Source of the DNA: Thecamonas trahens ATCC 50062
Taxonomy: Eukaryota; Apusozoa; Apusomonadida; Apusomonadidae
Length of the DNA: 64,000 nucleotides
NCBI RefSeq assembly: GCF_000142905.1
Contig: NW_013657662.1
Location: 183,248-247,247 of the forward strand
Direction: 5' to 3'
A program made the translations under genes and the position numbers. Under the pieces are notes generated by a model. That model did not search any database and was not told where the DNA came from. It worked only from the letters and a program-made list of their open reading frames with translations. Position 1 is the stretch's first letter. Every line of letters starts with the position of its first letter. Positions 48,203 to 58,560 of this stretch are shown here, one piece after another.

Positions 48203-49260
48203 TTAGCTCGACGCGACGGGCTCGGGCGCCGGCGACGAGGCGGCGGCCGCGGCCGGCGTCGGCGCGACGCCCAGGACGGCGTCAAAGGCGCGGAGCCGGG
48301 TGACGAGGTCGGCTTTGTCGGCGTGGCTCTCAAGTTGTGCCACCCACTTGTCGCGAATTTGGGCGGCCTTGCCCGCCACGTTCGAGTCATCGTGCGAGGT
48401 GAGGGCGGCGATGTGGCGCCCGAGGCGCGACGAGACAACGGCAATGAACGAGGTCTCGGTATTGGCGATGCGATCGAGGACCACACACAACTCAGCGACA
48501 GAGCCTGTGTTGGCCACCAGGTCGCGGTGAAGGACGAGCGTGTCCCACAGGTCGGCGTCCAGCTTCTTGAGCTGGCGCGGGCGGTCGTCGACTCTCGAGC
48601 TCCGGTACTTGGCAGCCGCCACCTTTTTGCGCGCGCGGTTGGACTTGGACGCTGCGCGCTTGCGCTTCTTGGGAGCCGCCTTCTTCTTCTTCTTTGACTT
48701 GCTCTCGGTGTAGCCCTCGTCGTCGTCGTCATCATCGTCGTCGTCGCTGGACGGAGCCGAGGCCTCAGACTCAGAGTCGACCGCAGCCCGCGCCTCCTCG
48801 CCGGCCTCGTCCATCGGTGCAGCACCGTCGTCAACCTCGTCGTCATCGTCCGACAGAACCGTTCCGTTAACATACGCCTCCCTGGCCTTGAGCGCCCGCG
48901 CCAGGTCCTTCTTCTTGCCAAACTTGGCCAGCCCGTCGTCCCACAGCATAAAGCTCTGGTTCTTGCCCACCCACGAGAACGACTGCGCCGCCGGGACGCC
49001 AAACCAGTACACCAGCAGCGACGTAGCCTTCTTCTTCCCTGCGCCCTCGACCACCTCGGGCGGTGCGTCGTCAGGGTCGATGACCTGCCGACAAGAATCT
49101 ATGGTGAGTGTGCGGAGGGGGAGGAGGGGGGAGAGGGGGGGAGGGGGGAGGGGGGGGGGGGGGGGAGGGGGCGTACAATGCAGGGCCAGTAGGGGTGCCC
49201 ACGGAGCCTGACCCAGATACATGTGTTGACAGGGTACTTGGCCTTGAGCTGTGCGGCCAT
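48203..49260 (-). CDS. PWWP-domain protein with IBD-like domain (LEDGF/HDGF-like)
   Basis: A 321-residue chromatin reader in two exons: 49177-49260 (ATG 49260) and 48203-49084. The 92-nt intron has donor GTACGC and acceptor GCAG, phase 0. The join creates the PWWP fold: NTCIWVRLRGHPYWPCI plus VIDPDDAPPEVVE, SLLVYWFGVPAAQSFSWVGK. PWWP domains bind methylated histone H3 (K36) and DNA. An acidic stretch (DSESEASAPSSDDDDD) and a basic block (KKKKKAAPKKRKR) follow. Then comes an all-helical C-terminal domain (RQLKKLDADLWDTLVLHRDL, VVLDRIANTETSFI, NVAGKAAQIRDKWV) that resembles the integrase-binding/TFIIS-N-like domain of LEDGF (PSIP1). The PWWP part is strong; the IBD part rests on helix pattern and position. 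Confidence 0.82.
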
Positions 49261-49507
49261 GGTGGAAGGTGAGGGAGGTGGTGGTGGCCAAGGTAGAAGC
49301 AGGCGGGTGAGGTTGGCGCGAGGGGAGGAGGGGGGGGGGGGCTGGTCGGTGGTGCGGCCTGCCGGCGGCGAGTGGCGGTGGCCAGGCGGTGGCCAGACGG
49401 TGGCCGGGCGATTGCCTGGCGCCACCAACTGGCGGCTTTCACGCTATCTCTTCTGGTTCTACCCCTCCACCGGCACCCCACCCCACCACCTCCATCCCCG
49501 TGCAGCC

Positions 49508-51541
49508 ATGAGCAACTCGTCGACTGTGGTCGACAGTGCTTGGCAAGCTGCTCCTTGTGAGGTGGCTCCGCTGCAGACGGCCTGGGGTCGGGTTAAGGCT
49601 CTCCTTCACTCACGCCTGGCGGAGGCGGAGCGACGTGCCGGGGCGGCTGAAGCGAGGGCGAGGGAGGCGCAGGAATTGATTGCCGCTGCAGAGGCTCGCA
49701 CAGCAGAGGCAGTGGCTGCGGCAGCGACGCTCAAGATCGCCTTGCTGGATTCACATGCAGCGGTGCAGGCTGCGCAGGCCGACGCTGCGTCAGCCTGGGC
49801 CACCGCTGCTGATCGCAAGCAGGTGTGTGCCGAGATGGAGGCCCTGCTGGCAGAGACGGTGCAGGATCGCCGCGAGTTGGAGCTGTCGCAGGTGCTGGTG
49901 GCTGCAGGGGACTCGTCCGAGTCAATGCCATCCGAGTCAGAGCCGCCACGCCGCCTGCCGCCGCCGACGCAGGCCGTTTCGCCGCCGCAGCCAGATTCGG
50001 TCCCGGTCTCGCTCACCGAGTCGGAGGCCAGCTCGCGGTCTGACGATGACGACGCCGAGGAGGACAGGAGCGAGTTGGCCGGCACCGACCTGATGTTGTT
50101 TGAGGATCGAGTTGCGCTTCGGATCGGCGATCTGGCCGAGAGCGTCCGCGCTCGGGCCCAGGACCAGGGCAAGGCGCTCGAGGCGCTGAGGACCACGATG
50201 GAGCTCCGCGGTTACATGGGTCAACCCGACGCTGCCGGCCGAGTTGTGGCTCTGAATGCCGCGCTCCAGGCGGTGTCGGAGGAAGCTGCGCACCTGCGTC
50301 GCCGGGCTGTGGCTGCCGAGGTGGCCCTGGTGGCGGCGGCGGTGCCGACCAAAGACGCGCTGCTGGACGCGTTGGGTGAGGCTCAGCGGCTGCGGACTGA
50401 GCTTGCCCATGCGCGTGCCGAGCGGGATGCTGTTTTTGACATGCATGACGCCGTGGTGGAAGCACTGTTGCTCCCTGCGGATGCCAAACTCGACTCGGCC
50501 CGGGCGCGGATTGAGGCCCTGGGCACCATGCTAGCAGCCAAGAGCGACGAGGCTGCTCGCGACCGCGCCGGTTTCCAGATTGCGCTGGCATGGCGAAAGC
50601 GCGCAAACGCCAAACTCCGTGCGCAGTTGCGCGAGCTGCAACTATCGCAGCCAAGCTCGATCCAGGAGACCGACGACGAGAGCATCGAGCGTCTCCGAAT
50701 CCGGTTGGCAGGCGCCGAAGCCGCATGTCTGCACAGTTCACGAGTGGCGGCTGCCACCAAAGATTCGCTCATCGCCGCACTTGGGCGAGTCCAGGAACTC
50801 GAGCACAAGGTAGCGGCTGCAACCGCCGCACGCAACGCGGCCGATGCTGAGCGCGAGGGCCTCGTTGAAGCCGTACTCCTCCCTACCGATGCCAAGCTCG
50901 ACTCGGCGAGGGCGCGGATCGAGGCTCTGGGCACCATGCTGGCGGCCACGAGTGACGACGCCGCCCGTGACCGTGCCGGTTTCAAGATTGCTCTGGCCTG
51001 GCAAAGGCGGACTATTGCCAAACTACGGAGCGAGAGCGGGTCGTCCACCAAAGGCTGCGACCGCATGTCGGCTATCAAAGGCGCGCTCATCGCCGCACTT
51101 GCGCGGGTCCAGGAACTCGAACACAAGGTAGCGGCTGCAACCGCCGCACGCAACGCGGCCGATGCTGAGCGTGAGGGCCTGGTTGAAGCCGTACTCCTCC
51201 CTACCGACGCCAAGCTCGACTCGGCGAGGGCGCGGATCGAGGCTCTGGGCACCATGCTGGCGACCAGAAGTGATGCTGCCGCCCGTGACCGTGCCGGCTT
51301 TCAGATAGCACTGGCGTGGCGGCGCCGGGTAGTGGCCAAGCACCGAGCGTACATTGCACAGCTGGAGAGCGAGAACGCCAGCTTGGTCAAGGCACTCGAG
51401 GAAGCTCGGGCGGGTGGCCGCAAGGTGGCTAGTCGGCTGGACGAGTCCAAGCGAACTATTGCCGGGCAGCGGATCGCCATGGCATGGATGCGGAAACGTC
51501 TAGCACGGCACCAGGTACCTCAGACGTCTGCGCTGCAGTAG
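49508..51541 (+). CDS. Coiled-coil protein with three internal repeats
   Basis: A 677-residue Ala/Glu/Arg-rich coiled-coil protein without recognised family, start ATG 49508 (MSNSSTVVDSAWQAAP). Residues 30-130 are a coiled coil, 140-190 a Ser/Pro/acidic linker. From about 300 there are three copies of a ~105-residue unit that contains AKLDSARARIEALGTMLA, DRAGFQIALAWRKRANAKLR and, in copies 2 and 3, LEHKVAAATAARNAADAERE. Each unit closes with an Ala-Trp-Arg helix (IALAWRKR, IALAWQRR, IALAWRRR). A further AMAWMRKRLARHQ lies at the very C-terminus. The AW(M/Q/R)(K/R)R element at repeat ends might be a calmodulin-like or light-chain binding helix; this is a guess. Confidence 0.65.
   Translation: MSNSSTVVDSAWQAAPCEVAPLQTAWGRVKALLHSRLAEAERRAGAAEARAREAQELIAAAEARTAEAVAAAATLKIALLDSHAAVQAAQADAASAWATAADRKQVCAEMEALLAETVQDRRELELSQVLVAAGDSSESMPSESEPPRRLPPPTQAVSPPQPDSVPVSLTESEASSRSDDDDAEEDRSELAGTDLMLFEDRVALRIGDLAESVRARAQDQGKALEALRTTMELRGYMGQPDAAGRVVALNAALQAVSEEAAHLRRRAVAAEVALVAAAVPTKDALLDALGEAQRLRTELAHARAERDAVFDMHDAVVEALLLPADAKLDSARARIEALGTMLAAKSDEAARDRAGFQIALAWRKRANAKLRAQLRELQLSQPSSIQETDDESIERLRIRLAGAEAACLHSSRVAAATKDSLIAALGRVQELEHKVAAATAARNAADAEREGLVEAVLLPTDAKLDSARARIEALGTMLAATSDDAARDRAGFKIALAWQRRTIAKLRSESGSSTKGCDRMSAIKGALIAALARVQELEHKVAAATAARNAADAEREGLVEAVLLPTDAKLDSARARIEALGTMLATRSDAAARDRAGFQIALAWRRRVVAKHRAYIAQLESENASLVKALEEARAGGRKVASRLDESKRTIAGQRIAMAWMRKRLARHQVPQTSALQ
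50472..51345 (+). repeat. Coding tandem repeat, three units of about 320-400 bp
   Basis: Three copies begin near 50480, 50890 and 51208 (GCCAAGCTCGACTCGGC register). Copies 2 and 3 are offset by 318 bp and nearly identical over about 170 bp, including synonymous sites. Copy 1 is more diverged and offset by 408 bp. This indicates a recent in-frame duplication on top of an older one. Confidence 0.8.
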
Positions 51542-51569
51542 AACTAATGCAGGAGCAGAGACAAATGGT

Positions 51570-52841
51570 TTACACGCCAAAGTCGTCACCGAGGTCAAAG
51601 GCAGAGCGATAAGGCTTGGGCAGGAGCGGGCAGGCGCCGGTCTTAGGCTTGGCGAAGAGCATGTGGCGGACTGAGGCGACGCTCTCGTAGCCAAAGTCGC
51701 GGAGGTTCTGTGGAAGCAGCATACCCAGCTCGCCGATGACCCGCCACATGCCACCAAGACGCTGCATGACATAGAACGCTGCCGCTGACTTCATCAGCAG
51801 GCGCCCATCGGCGGTGACCACTAGGACCGAGTCCGGAAGAGGCCCAGCCTTGGCCTCGTCATACAGGCCCGAGTCAAGGACGAGCCGCTTGCACAGCGGC
51901 GACTGGAGTGGGGTAAAGACAAAAGGCAACGTTGAACGCTGCGCCTCGGCCATGACCAGCCGGAGGAATCGGTGGCAGAGCCCGCAATCGCCATCATACA
52001 GGACCCGGTCACGGGCGGTGGAGCCCGGCGCCACCGGCGCACAAGCGCACGCCGGCACCCATTGAGGCTCAAAGGCAACAAGATGGAGAATGGCAAGGCC
52101 GAGGCTCGCGCCCAAGCCCGAAAGCGAGGTGCTGCCGTCGATACCCGACGCCGCGAGTGCCGCCGCCGCAATCTGCGCCACAAACGAGGCGTGCCAGATT
52201 GCGGCACGAGTGACTGGCGCCGCGAGCGCGGCAACGCCGGCCAGAAACAAACCGCCTAGCGGGCTGCCCAGAGCCCGCAGTCCCAGCGGCGTGTCTCCCC
52301 CCGGCCAAGCAGCAGCGATGGCCAGGAGCCCGTTGGCGTACGCCATCACCACCACCGCCCAGGCCAGCACAGTGCTCGCCGGAGCAACAGAAAAGTCCCC
52401 ACGCGGATCAACACGAACCCGTGCCGGCCAAGAGCCGTACGGTGCGCCACGGGCGGCAGCCAGGGCTGCCAGCGCCGCCAGCGTCGGCATCAGCGGAGGC
52501 AGGCCCGCAGCCTGTGCCGGCGGCCACGGGAACACCGCCGCCGTCGCCCGCCTGTCTGCCCACCACGCCAGTACACAGCCAGACGCCACCGCCAGCGGAC
52601 GAGTCGCCACTCCGACAACCACCCCAACTGCGGCTGCCGCCAGGAGGAGCGCAACCAGGCCCGGCGAGACGAGCGCCGCAAGCAGACCTGACGGCGCCGA
52701 GTTGGACGCCTCCTGCGAACCGCCCGACGCCACCACGCAGGCAAGAGCGAGAAGATGCAACCCAACCGCAGCCCGAACCACAGAAAACTGCCCGCCTGTC
52801 CATCCAGCATGCATGTTGAGGGCGCCACCAAGCTCTGGCAT
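51570..52841 (-). CDS. HTTM-like membrane domain fused to DCC (DUF393) oxidoreductase domain
   Basis: A 423-residue protein. The N-terminal ~270 residues hold about seven hydrophobic segments (FSVVRAAVGLHLLALACVV, VSPGLVALLLAAAAVGVVVG, STVLAWAVVVMAYANGLLAI, ASLGLAILHLVAFEP) in an HTTM-like arrangement. The C-terminal ~140 residues are a DCC domain: RVLYDGDCGLCHRFLRLVMA with the D-x-x-C-x-x-C centre, TLPFVFTPLQSP, DSVLVVTADGRLLMKSAAAF and VIGELGMLLP. DCC proteins are thioredoxin-like and mainly bacterial. The fusion suggests a membrane-bound redox enzyme, in keeping with the link of HTTM proteins to membrane redox chemistry. Start ATG 52841. It is convergent with the repeat coiled-coil gene (28 bp apart). 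Confidence 0.82.
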   Translation of the reverse strand: MPELGGALNMHAGWTGGQFSVVRAAVGLHLLALACVVASGGSQEASNSAPSGLLAALVSPGLVALLLAAAAVGVVVGVATRPLAVASGCVLAWWADRRATAAVFPWPPAQAAGLPPLMPTLAALAALAAARGAPYGSWPARVRVDPRGDFSVAPASTVLAWAVVVMAYANGLLAIAAAWPGGDTPLGLRALGSPLGGLFLAGVAALAAPVTRAAIWHASFVAQIAAAALAASGIDGSTSLSGLGASLGLAILHLVAFEPQWVPACACAPVAPGSTARDRVLYDGDCGLCHRFLRLVMAEAQRSTLPFVFTPLQSPLCKRLVLDSGLYDEAKAGPLPDSVLVVTADGRLLMKSAAAFYVMQRLGGMWRVIGELGMLLPQNLRDFGYESVASVRHMLFAKPKTGACPLLPKPYRSAFDLGDDFGV

Positions 52842-53349
52842 GAGCGTCGGCCCGGGGAAGGAAGGGGGGGGGGGGAGGGGGGGTGAGAGGTGATCGTGGA
52901 CGAGACAATTGTGGTGGTCGCAGCAATTGTACGGATCGTGACAAAAAGGTCGCGATGGTGATGGTGGTGGTCGTGGTCTGGCATGGTGATGGTGGTCTTG
53001 GTCCGACGTGGTGATGGTGGTCTTGGTCCGACATGGTGATGGTGGATGTGTTCCGGCTTCCCATCATCCCCTCGCTCTGTCACATGTGCGCGCGGGCGGG
53101 CAGCCAACCGGCCTCTGTTCGCGATCCACTCAGCGGGGAAGGGGAAGGCCTACATCACAGCCAGGTACTTATTTTGTGGCCACCCTCGAGCCAACCTGCA
53201 GTCCAGAAGCAGGAGGAGAAGGAGGTCGTTCCGGCAGAGGGTAGGCGTGGAGTCCACGGCGAGTCCACGCGTGCGGCCAACGGCAAAAAAAGCGGCAGCC
53301 ACGCAAGAACGAGCCGAGTGGCCACCTGACGCCGGCGAGAAAAAATCTC
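52842..53349. promoter_or_regulatory. Divergent intergenic region with GGTGATGGT-type repeats
   Basis: 508 bp between divergent starts. It has a G run at about 52866-52876 (C-run leader of the HTTM-DCC gene) and a tandem imperfect repeat at about 52950-53045 with units like TGGTGATGGTGGTCTTGGTCCGAC. Nothing coding is recognised. Confidence 0.45.
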
Positions 53350-56300
53350 ATGTCGGCGCCACCCCTGCCGTCCAAGGTACCGGGAGCAGCCATGGGTGTT
53401 GGACAGGGTCCGCGTCGAGGCTCGCATACCTCCAAGCCCGTGCCTCCCAAGGCGGCCGGCCCAAAGCCGCCTCCTGTTGGCCCTAAGCCTACTACAAGGC
53501 CCAAGCCGCTCGCCACGGCTCGATCGTCGTCGCACGCGTCGTCACGACCTGGCAACCCTGGAGAGGGCAAGCTCCCGCCGCCGCGCCCACCGCCGCCTGC
53601 AGCAGGAGCCGTCACAGCTACAGCCCCCCGCCGGAAAAGCCGCCGGTCACCAGCCCGAAGAACGACTCTGCCGCGGTGTTGACGCCTGCCTCGTCACCTT
53701 TGCCGCCCGGGGCCTCGCCCGGCTCTGATCGTGCTGACGCGCCCGTCGTGCCGCCCGCCCGTACTGCCTCGCTGGGTGTGCACTCGCCGGCCAAGGGTGA
53801 AACAGGCGCTAGCGCGCCGCCGTCCGACGCGGCTCAGGCGGACATTGGGGCGCGGTTTACCTCGCCAGAGTCGTATGCACTTGCTGCCGCGCTGGTTGGC
53901 ACGCCCGAGGGCGAGCGGTCAGTGGTGCTCAAGAAAACGCTCGGCGGGACAGCCGACGACGACGCCACGCCTTCGCCGCGGGCTAGCACCTTTGCCGAGC
54001 GCCGCCCCGACGTCATCTCATTCATCAACGCACAGTACTCTGCACACAGCCACGTCGAGGTCGACGACAGCGATGTCGACGACGCCGCGGCCGACGTCGG
54101 CCTCGCAGACCCAGAAGCGGTAGCCGACGCAAACGCTGCGGCAGCCCAGCTTGCGCGCCAGCGCGCTACAACCGCAGCGTCGGCCGGCAAGGCCAAGAAG
54201 AAGAAGAAGAAGGCCAAGCGGCGGAAGCGCGGCGGCGTCGGTAGGTTCCAGGGCGTCTCCGATGACCGCCCGCTGACGTCGACGTCGGGCGAGGCGTTCA
54301 CCAAGCTTCGCAAGCCCAAACTGCTGCGGCAGACGGCGACGCATGTTCCGGATCTCCTCCCAATCGGGGCGGCGGCGCCGTCGCAGGCCTTTGCTGTCGA
54401 CGACTCGTACGAGAGCTCGTCGTCGACCTCATCGGGCACGGTGCATCGGCACCGGATACGGCACAACATGCGCGACGTGCAGGATGAGGTGGCTGAGCTC
54501 CACCAGGCCGTCTCGCGCATTTCATCGCAGCACTCAAAGATGATGCGCGGAAAGCAACTGTTTGCCTTCCGTCTTTTCAAGCGCGAGAAGCGGGTCCTCC
54601 GCGCCGAAAACGACTACCTCCGCGACCGAGTCAAGATGCTCGAGGACTCGGTCGACAAGCTCCGCGAGCAACAGGTGGTCATGACCACCGAGATCGAGAC
54701 CTATCGCCAGACGGTCGAGAACCTCGGCCAGCAGTTTGCCGAGACTGTGCTCACCATCCAGGCCCAGCATGAGATGTTCCTCGCCCGCCAGGAAGTGGTC
54801 ATGGACTACGAGAAGACCATCGCCGATCACTACTACTACCTCCGTCAGCGTGCCGAGGAGGAGAATCCGTCGCCGCTGGCAGGGGCGCTGGCGAACCAGA
54901 ACCAGAGCCACAGCACGACGAGCCTAACCTCGCATCCGTCAGGCGAGCTGAGTGCCTCGGAGACCGCAGGCGAGTCGACGGCGGCGGCACTCGCGGTGGC
55001 CATGGCATCGTCGAACGCTCCACCGACTGGTGTCGACTCGACCGGCTCGCCGTTTTGCGTGCCGGAGGGCATGTGCTGGGTGTGCAACAAGCTGCTCAAC
55101 GGCGACGAGACAACGGTCAAGGGTCATACCATTCATCGGTCGAAGAAGACCTGCCTTCGGCTGCTTCCGGCCAAGCTCAAGGAGGAAAAGGCGTTCCTTG
55201 CAGCTGCAGCCAGCAATGTCTCGATCGACGACGAGCTCAACGACGCCATGAACATGCTCATGGACGCATCAGATGCGTCGGTGGACTCTGTCCCGCCGTC
55301 GGTACTGACGCTCAACATGAGCAGCTCGGCGACGCCGCCGCTCAGCGGCTCCGAGTCGCGGCGGCGGTCGGCGACGATTGTGCGAATGCCGCAGTTTTCG
55401 CCGAGCCTGGAGCCGTCATCGCCGGCGCACGGCTCAGCCCCGCCGTCACCGGCCGACTCGTCGGGCACCGACCGCGACGAGTCGCCGGCGCGGATGGCCA
55501 ACTCGCGGCAGATGCGGGCCGGGACTAAGCGATCGTCAACGGTGGCGGCGCGGCCGAATCGGCCGGCGCTGACGCTGGATCAGCCTGCCGTTGTTCCGCA
55601 GACCACCGAGTTCGAGCTCGAGTCGGAGACTGAGAAGCGTTCGTTCCGGGTGGCTGGGCCGGTCAACACTGTGGCGGAGCGGCAGCTGTTGAAATTTGTC
55701 TCGACGTGCTCCCCGCAGAACCTGCTTGACGTGCGGTGCTCGGGCTGGCTGGGCAAGCGCAAGGGCAAGGTCTCCAAGTCGTTCACCAAGATGTTTGGCT
55801 GGAACCGGCGGTTTTTTGTCCAGCACAGCAACTATCTCACCTACTTTCGCAATGAGTCGTCCAAGTCGCCGCTGTGGTCGATCCCGCTACGCAACACCAC
55901 CCTCGAGACGGCTATTTTGTCGAAGAAGCACCTCATCACGCTCTCTAACCCTGTTTTTGAGCGCATGTTCCAGTTTATGGCATACTCGCAGCGTGACTAT
56001 GACATTTGGTGCGAGGTCCTGGCCAAGGCCATCTCTCAGGCCAATTCGCCCGAGGCCAAGCTCGACCACCTGGCGGTTGCGCCCAGCGGCGGTGACGATG
56101 GCAAGCACGCGGCTGTCAAGCGGGTCTCAGTTGACCTCTCGTCAAACACCGGGACCACGTCGGAGGACCTACTGTCGTCGCCGGACGCCTCGCCGGCGTG
56201 CTCTCCGCCGTCGTCGCCGCGGAGCTCAGCGGAGCGGGTCCCTGCTCCCGTCGTCGTCACGCCAGAGGTGGGCGGTAGCGAAGGACCGCCGCCGGCGCTG

Positions 56301-57017
56301 CCGTCGCGGCAGCCAGGCAAGCGTCGGAGGGTCACCATGCGGTCAGCGCCGGGCTCGCGCCCGCTGCCCGGAACGCCGCCAGGACCGCCGCCCAAGCCGC
56401 TCTCGACGGGCTCGTCGGGCTCGGCCGGCTCGGCCGGCTCGGGTGAGCAAGCTGCAAGCGAGAGTGAAGCTTCAGTGCCAAGCACCGTCGACGATGACAA
56501 TGACGACGACGACGACGACGACGATGACGATGACGAAGATGTCGATGCAGGCGCACACTCGGGTCCCGGCTCGTCCAAGCCGCGGGTCCTCCCGCTTGTC
56601 GCTCGCGGTGGGCGGTTCCGGACGCGGTCGACTACGCTCGGTGGAGCGCCTTCGCGGGCCATCCCACCGCCCAAGCCGTCGCCGCCGCCTTCCAAGCCGC
56701 GCCGTCCCCCGTCGCAAGTCCTCGAGCAGGTGGCTGCTCTCAAGGCGCGGCGGCCGCCAAGCGGCTCGGGTGGCTCGGGGAGTGTCGGTGACGCCCTCGA
56801 CGCGGGCGGCTCTGACTGCGCGGCTGCGGCCGAAAAGTCCCCGCCGTCGACAGAGCCGTCTCCAACACCGGCCAAGGAGGTGGACCACGAGCTGGAGGTG
56901 CCCCGCAAGGACGCCCAGCTCATATCAGAAGCGGTTGTGGCCAAAGAGGAGGAGGCCAAGCCGCTGCAGGTGGGGGAAGGGCAAGGCGGACTCGACTTGG
57001 AAGAGTTTGGCTTTTGA
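53350..57017 (+). CDS. PH-domain scaffold protein with coiled coil and Pro-rich tail (one frameshift)
   Basis: A 1,222-residue protein if the C6 run at 53624-53629 is read with one extra C; without it the Pro-rich N-terminus (ATG 53350, MSAPPLPSKVPGAAMG) stops after 110 codons and a second ORF begins at 53676. After correction PPPEKPPVTSPKNDSAAV continues the Pro-rich stretch. Then follow a basic KKKKKKAKRRKRGG segment, a coiled coil at about 390-502, and a Cys/His cluster at about 570-600 (GMCWVCNKLLNG, HTIHRSKKTC) like half a LIM or other zinc-binding unit. A Ser/Pro linker and a PH domain at about 790-897 (SGWLGKRKGKVSKSFTKMF, WNRRFFVQHSNYLTYF, MAYSQRDYDIWCEVLAKAI) come next, and finally a Pro/Ser/Asp-rich tail with SH3-type PPxxP motifs. 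A phosphoinositide-dependent scaffold is likely. Confidence 0.8.
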
Positions 57018-57067
57018 GCGCAATATCAAGGCAGAGAAGGCGTGTTACGAATGAACAAAGAGCTGGC

Positions 57068-58560
57068 CTATGAGACTCGACACTCGGGCGCCGGTGCGTG
57101 CGAGCCATCGAGCTCGTCAACCTCCAGCTCGTGGATGGTGGAGATGTGGCGTGCCGCGGCAACGTTGAGCAGGTGCATACGGCGGCCGCAGTGGATGACG
57201 ACCTCGTCGCGCATTGCCCACTTTGCGTAGGCGAGCGGAGTTTGAACCAGAGCAAGGAGGCTGTTGAGCTGTGGGAGCCAGGGCGCAATCAGGATGGCCG
57301 GCCGCGATGCCTCGTTCTCAGCGTACGAGCCATGCTGGACGGCCGCGAGGCCGTGGAGGGGGTGGGCGCGGTGCCGACCGAGACGATGCGGCGATTGACG
57401 TTGAGCGAGAGGCCGTCGAGCCAGGTCTGGGTAAACTCGCCGCCGGCGATGGTAGCGCCGGCGGCCTGCGAGGCGAGCGCAGACGCTTGGACGGCGACAT
57501 TGGAGAGTTGTGCGTACGCCGGATTGTCAGCGAGCTCATCGGCCCAGGCGCCCGAGTGTGAGCAGTCGGCAATAATGACGAGGCGGGAGCCGGCGGCGCA
57601 CGCGGCCGAGAGTTGCCAGGCCGCCATCATGTCGGCAAAGGAGAAGCGCGGTGAGGAGACAGCCCAGTCGCCGGTTCCCACTTGGGCGCGGCCGGTGTAG
57701 TACACGATGTAGTGCGAGTGGACCGGATCGACGTCGAAAAGTTGCGGATGTAGCGGGCGAGCTCTTCCGGCGAGCCGCCGCCGATGCGGGTGGCATGGTG
57801 GCCAAAGACCTCAATGCGGCGGTCGCGGAGGGCGCCGACCATCCGCGACATGTCGCACGAGTATGACGCCAGCTCAGCTTCGGCCGACACGTCGACCGGA
57901 CCTGCACCGGGCTCACTCTCACCGCCGACCTCGGCCGCGAGGGCGGCGGCGTCGAGATGGACGCGTTTGCGGTCGCCGCGCTCGACATTGCCGTCAGGTC
58001 CATAGTACGAGAAGAGCAGGGCAGTGGAGGTCAGCTGAGTGACTTTGCCGGAGCGCAGGGCGGCGACAGCATCGCGCTGACCCTTGACGAGTGCGGGCGC
58101 GCCCGGATTGAGGAGCAAGCCGTCCTGAAAGGTGCGATAGGCTAGCGCGTACTCGCGGAGCTGCAGATGGCAAAGGCCTTTGCGATGGTAACCAGCCGGG
58201 TTCTTCCGCTTCAAATTGATCATGATCTGAGCATCGCCCACGCACAGCTGGAACTTGCGAAGCTTGAGAAAGCAGAGCGAGCGCATTGAGTGGAGCTTAA
58301 AGTCGCCGCTCTGCAGCTCGATGGCGGTCGAGAAGTGCTGCGACGCGCCCTCGTACTTTTTCTGCGCATACGCCTTCTGCCCGGCTTTACGCGCTGCACC
58401 GAGGGCCTGTGGATGGGGAGGAGGAGGGGAGGGTGAGGCGTTGGGGGGTGGAGGGGTGGGGGGGTGGGGTGGGGGGGAGGGGGGGAGAGCGGGAGTGGGC
58501 GGTGCGTACCTCGAGGCGCTCCAGCTCGGCCTCCTCCTCCTTGGTCATGCGCTGGGCCAT
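57068..58560 (-). CDS. TPR / caspase-like protein with degenerate catalytic motifs (two frameshifts)
   Basis: A 463-residue protein. Exon 1 is 58510-58560 (MAQRMTKEEEAELERLE) and exon 2 is 57068-58406; the 103-nt intron has donor GTACGC and acceptor ACAG, phase 0. Residues about 18-120 are TPR-like (KAGQKAYAQKKYEGASQHFS, YHRKGLCHLQLREYALAYRT). A caspase/metacaspase-like domain follows at about 165-400. It needs one extra base in A4 57737-57740 (joining YIRNF to FDVDPVHSHYIVYYTG) and one in G5 57358-57362 (joining GTAPTP to LHGLAAVQHGSYAENE). The ORF then closes at TAG 57068-57070. Where active relatives have GHG the sequence is YYTGRAQ (about 254), and where they have D-x-C-H-S-G it is DCSHSG (about 296), so both catalytic positions look replaced. 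Likely a non-peptidase relative. Confidence 0.72.
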
